64,000 nucleotides of DNA from contig JAQBGV010000071.1 in the NCBI GenBank assembly GCA_032128395.1, positions 13,150 through 77,149 of the forward strand, given 5' to 3'. Made by a program: the position numbers and the translations under genes. Under the pieces are notes generated by a model. That model was not told where the DNA came from, did no database searches, and saw only the letters and a program-made list of their open reading frames with translations. Origin of the DNA: JAQBGV01 sp032128395 (GTDB lineage Bacteria > Planctomycetota > UBA8108 > UBA1146). This document shows positions 61,401-64,000 of the stretch, piece after piece; the stretch's first letter is position 1, and every line of letters starts with the position of its first letter.

Positions 61401-64000
61401 CCGTCCCCCTCCGCGACCTGCTCGGGAGTGCCTTCTGCCACCACTCGACCTCCCCCCGCACCGCCATCGGGGCCGAGGTCGATCACCCAGTCCGCACACT
61501 TCACCACGTCGAGGTTGTGCTCGATCACGATGACGGTGTTGCCCCCATCGACGAGACGCTGCAGGCATTCTAGGAGGCGGCGCACGTCGGCGAAGTGCAG
61601 CCCGGTGGTCGGCTCGTCGAGGATGTAGAGGGTGTTCCCGGTGGCGCTCTTCCGAAGCTCCGAAGCGAGCTTCACCCGTTGCGCCTCCCCGCCGGAGAGG
61701 GTGGTGCTCGGCTGTCCGAGTCGGACGTAACCGAGGCCGACTTCGACCAGTGTCTCGAGCGTCCGGTGGATCTTCGGGATGTCGCGGAAGAACTCCCGCG
61801 CCTCTTCGATCGGAAGGTCGAGGATCTCGGCGATGCTCACTCCGCGCCAACGGACCGCGAGGGTTTCCTGGTTGTAGCGCCGCCCGTCGCACTCCTCGCA
61901 GGTGACTTCGACGCTCGAGAGGAACTGCATGTCGATGGTGATCACGCCGGCGCCCTGGCAGTGCTCGCAGCGCCCTCCCTTGACGTTGAAGCTGAAGCGC
62001 CCCTTCTCGTACCCGCGCGTGCGCGCCTCGGTGGTGCGCGCGAACAGGGAGCGAATCTCGTCGAACACCTTCGTGTAGGTTCCCGCGTTGGAGCGAGGGG
62101 TGCGGCCGATCGGGCTCTGATCGATCCGGATGATCCGATCGATGTGCTCGAGACCGTCGACGCGATCATGATCGCCGGGAGGATCGGTCTGCAGACCGAG
62201 ATGCTGCACCGAGGCGCGCTCGAGAATCCCCTGGACCAGCGTCGATTTGCCCGATCCCGAGACGCCGGTCACCGCGATGAAGAGACCGATCGGAAACTCG
62301 ACGTCGATATTCTTGAGGTTGTGCTGACGCGCGCCCCGAACGACCAGTTTCTCCTCGTCCGGGAGGCGTCGCTCATCGGGGAGCTCGATCCGTGCTTCCC
62401 CGGTGAGGAACTTTCCCGTCAGCGACTCCTTGTTGGCACGAACTTCGGTCAGGGTTCCCTGGGCGACCACGCGCCCGCCGTGAGTCCCCGCGCCCGGCCC
62501 GATGTCGATGATGTAGTCTGCGGCCTCGATCGTCTCGCGATCGTGTTCGACGACGAGGACGGAGTTTCCCAGATCGCGAAGTCGGCGGAGAAGGTCGAGG
62601 AGTGCACGATGGTCCCGGGAGTGCAGCCCGATCGACGGCTCGTCGAGGACGTAGAGAACCCCCCGCAGTCCCGAGCCGAGTTGCCCCGCGAGCCGAATCC
62701 GCTGCGCTTCGCCGCCGGAGAGAGTGTCGGCGGAGCGCGCGACCGAGAGGTAGCCGAGGCCGACCCGCGCGAGGAATTCGAGTCGCTCCACGATCTCCGG
62801 GAACAGCATTTGGCCGATCTGCGCTTCCCGCTCGGTCAACTCGAGTGCGCGGAAGAACACGAGGCTCTGTTCGACGGTGTCCCCGACCACGGCGTCGATC
62901 GTCCGATCGCGAAAGCGCACGGCACGCGCCTCGGGGCGGAGCCGCGCGCCCTCACAGGCGGGGCAAGTGCGGAGCGGAAGAAACTTGAGGAGCTCCCACG
63001 CGCCGGTCCGGGCGAATGCCTCTTCGACCAGCGCCGCCAGTCCTGGAAAACCATCGCCCGCGGGGCGGACTCCGTGGCGCCGCCGCCGCCCGCGCTTCAC
63101 GCCCGCTCCCTTCTCCCCCTCCCAGAGCGTGCGCCGCACGGCCGCGGGAAGCTTCGCGAAGGGTTTCTTCGGGTCCCCTCCCCACGCCTCGACCCGCTTC
63201 CCCAGATCCGCCGGCGTGATCCCGAGGTACCGGTAGTTCTTCGCGGCGCGCGGCAGCACGATGGCCCCACCCGCGAGCGAGAGGCTCGGGTCGGGAACGA
63301 CCGCATCGAGATCGGCGAGCCGCGCCCGGCCGAGTCCATCGCAGCGCGAGCAGGCGCCTTGGGTCGAGTTGAAGCTGAAGAGACGCGGCTCGAGCTCGGG
63401 GAGGCTGATGCGGCACTTCGGGCACGCGAAGCGGCTCGAGATCAGGTGTGGCTCCCCGTCGACGATCAGATCGAGAAGCCCGTCCGCGAGCGCGATCGCC
63501 TTCTCGACCGATTCGGCGAACCGAGAGCGGCGCGCCGGTTCTAGGCGCAGACGATCGTAGATCACCTCGATCGTGTGTCGCTCGTAGCGGGCGAGACGGA
63601 TCTCCTCGTCGAGCCGCCGCACTTCGCCGTCGATCCGCACGCGCACGAATCCCTGCTCCTTGAGCTCATCGAGCTCCTTGCGATACTCCCCCTTGCGTTC
63701 GAGCACGACCGGCGCGCAGACGATCACGTCACGCCCGGACCAGTCGAGGTACGCCTCCTCGACGATCTGATCGACCGATCGCCCCTCGATCCGATCGCCG
63801 CACTTCGGGCAGTGAGGGATCCCGAGCCGCGCGTAGAGGAGCCGCAGGTGATCGAGGATCTCGGTGATCGTCCCGACGGTCGAGCGGGGGTTGCGCGAGA
63901 TCGTCCGCTGGTCGATCCGGATCGTCGGGCTGAGACCTTCGATGTGCTCGACCTTGGGACGGTCCATCTTGCCGAGGTACTGGCGCGCGTAGGGGGAGAG
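58457..64000 (-). CDS. uvrA: Double-length excinuclease ABC subunit A (5' end outside the window)
   Basis: 1847 residues are visible and the start lies beyond the right edge. Two complete-looking UvrA units are fused. Unit 1 (to about residue 900) lacks its first Walker A in the window but shows DQRTISRNPRSTVGT, CPKCG and CSRCDGLG zinc-module Cys, LSGGEAQRIRLAGQLG, Walker B VLDEPSIGLHSRD, a second Walker A GVSGSGKST and CEHCQGAG. Unit 2 repeats the series: VTGPSGSGKTT, DQTGRGGGPRSTV, LSGGESQRIRLATQIG, GVSGSGKST and CSECEGKG. In unit 2 the first zinc module is altered (SCPEGH in place of CPxC). UvrA finds bulky DNA lesions for nucleotide excision repair; the fusion makes the normal dimer into one chain. 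Confidence 0.95.
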   Translation of the reverse strand, partial: LSPYARQYLGKMDRPKVEHIEGLSPTIRIDQRTISRNPRSTVGTITEILDHLRLLYARLGIPHCPKCGDRIEGRSVDQIVEEAYLDWSGRDVIVCAPVVLERKGEYRKELDELKEQGFVRVRIDGEVRRLDEEIRLARYERHTIEVIYDRLRLEPARRSRFAESVEKAIALADGLLDLIVDGEPHLISSRFACPKCRISLPELEPRLFSFNSTQGACSRCDGLGRARLADLDAVVPDPSLSLAGGAIVLPRAAKNYRYLGITPADLGKRVEAWGGDPKKPFAKLPAAVRRTLWEGEKGAGVKRGRRRRHGVRPAGDGFPGLAALVEEAFARTGAWELLKFLPLRTCPACEGARLRPEARAVRFRDRTIDAVVGDTVEQSLVFFRALELTEREAQIGQMLFPEIVERLEFLARVGLGYLSVARSADTLSGGEAQRIRLAGQLGSGLRGVLYVLDEPSIGLHSRDHRALLDLLRRLRDLGNSVLVVEHDRETIEAADYIIDIGPGAGTHGGRVVAQGTLTEVRANKESLTGKFLTGEARIELPDERRLPDEEKLVVRGARQHNLKNIDVEFPIGLFIAVTGVSGSGKSTLVQGILERASVQHLGLQTDPPGDHDRVDGLEHIDRIIRIDQSPIGRTPRSNAGTYTKVFDEIRSLFARTTEARTRGYEKGRFSFNVKGGRCEHCQGAGVITIDMQFLSSVEVTCEECDGRRYNQETLAVRWRGVSIAEILDLPIEEAREFFRDIPKIHRTLETLVEVGLGYVRLGQPSTTLSGGEAQRVKLASELRKSATGNTLYILDEPTTGLHFADVRRLLECLQRLVDGGNTVIVIEHNLDVVKCADWVIDLGPDGGAGGGRVVAEGTPEQVAEGDGATAVALAEALEGRCAPPARKGRRRGAGLEPDDRFKIVGARQHNLKNLTVEVPRGKMTVVTGPSGSGKTTLAFDILFAEGQRRYVESLSTYARRFLGRLDRPDVDRVEGIAPAIAIDQTGRGGGPRSTVATSTEIHDYLRLLYARAGTPHCLICDAELVATTPTAAARQIAAELGDEPSYLLAPVHPHAGGVAPKASELLAAGFARVIIDGEECRLEALDEGTNLAGADLVIDRLRPSGVGGGRLSESVEEAYRRGGGEMAARTRDGATVLRFHERPSCPEGHGGLGEPLTPRLFSFNHHSGACTECQGIGTERDLDPTLLFTDPGLPFHGGAMEHRLGSWISRKQGRVRSVIEHLRDRAGLTTTTPVREYSKPLLAEIFDGTDDEVHPVTFRSMTGSGRTRKKTGTKWEGLRACVRGWHVRTASDSWRRALEDRMSAQPCRGCAGGRLRPELLAVRVGGEGIHLVERRSVSEAIEFFETLRLSGWQQQVVDEVHQEIVGRLRFLDAVGLGYLGLDRRTETLSGGESQRIRLATQIGNHLIGVLYVLDEPTIGLHPRDRERLLGSLESLRDHGNSLVVVEHDELTMRRADHIIELGPEAGARGGEIIAEGTPEALRRDPRSATGRYLSGLEEVGYPARRRPGDGGALIVRGARANNLKNIDVSIPTGTLTVISGVSGSGKSTFGMDILARALAHRLHDARQPAGAHQSLTGADAFESVGVIDQTPLGRTPSSNAATYTGILTPIRVLFSRTAEAKTRGWGPGRFSFNVADGRCSECEGKGGILVEMHFLSDVWVTCERCRGRRYDEETLKVRFKGATIADVLGMEVSEARVLFENIPKVAPLLEALDEVGLGYLPLGQSSTTLSGGEAQRIRLAAELGRPSSGRKVHILDEPTTGLHFGDVRRLVGMLHRLVERGDTVVVIEHDLDLIMNADHVIDLGPEGGDGGGTVVATGTPEKIADFAASHTGRYLAERLRRETAVGA

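Overview
This is a very GC-rich, gene-dense bacterial chromosome segment with no rRNA, tRNA, CRISPR or prophage/IS genes that I can see. It looks like a diderm of the PVC group, most likely a planctomycete-like lineage. The main reasons are a 67-residue lysine-rich protein at 29371-29574 that fits the PVC 'small basic protein' signature family, a double-length UvrA of the kind known from chlamydiae and planctomycetes (58457-64000), a long protein of carboxypeptidase-regulatory-like repeats, and an Mla/MCE lipid-transport operon that implies an outer membrane. The phylum call is inference from family knowledge; no phylogeny was run.

Layout. 1-4954 (minus): cell-shape operon mreB-mreC-mreD-mrdA(PBP2)-rodA with ATGA overlaps; rodA runs off the left edge. 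5273-6387 (minus): a membrane-anchored coiled-coil protein and a 79-residue membrane protein, closed by a perfect 17-bp hairpin. 7093-10066 (plus): ribE, gltX and a PHP phosphoesterase, overlapping by 1-4 nt. 10096-11805 (minus): Rho with a long repetitive disordered N-terminus, preceded by a 0.9-kb leader with hairpins and tandem repeats. 12722-15838 (plus): fused aroD-aroE, a 26-codon mini-ORF, an ATP-grasp ligase and an SDR, all joined by 4-nt overlaps. 16103-19000: membrane PHP protein and a convergent ArnT/PMT-type glycosyltransferase overlapping by 90 nt. 19182-23012 (minus): tandem aldehyde dehydrogenase of ALDH16 type, deoxyribose-phosphate aldolase and a VOC protein.

23057-46801 is dominated by peptide-type ABC importers: one complete Yej/Dpp-like five-gene operon, plus three sets of binding protein and two permeases without ATPase genes. 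One of these sets has a frameshifted permease at a G6 run. Between them lie the PVC small basic protein, a flippase-like membrane protein, a HEAT lipoprotein and the 1033-residue repeat protein. The three ATPase-less sets may borrow the single ATPase pair.

46806-54111 holds an acyl-CoA synthetase coupled to a class IV aminotransferase, a PQQ-type sugar dehydrogenase with two c-haem motifs, an HDOD protein and a FAD oxidoreductase. 54267-57544 (plus) is a lipoprotein followed by mlaE-mlaF-mlaD. A secreted thioredoxin-like protein and the double UvrA close the window on the minus strand.

Most starts were chosen by Shine-Dalgarno matches or 4-nt overlaps. GTG and TTG starts are common. Short tandem repeats of 15-17 bp recur in three of the few long non-coding gaps and are the most distinctive unexplained feature.
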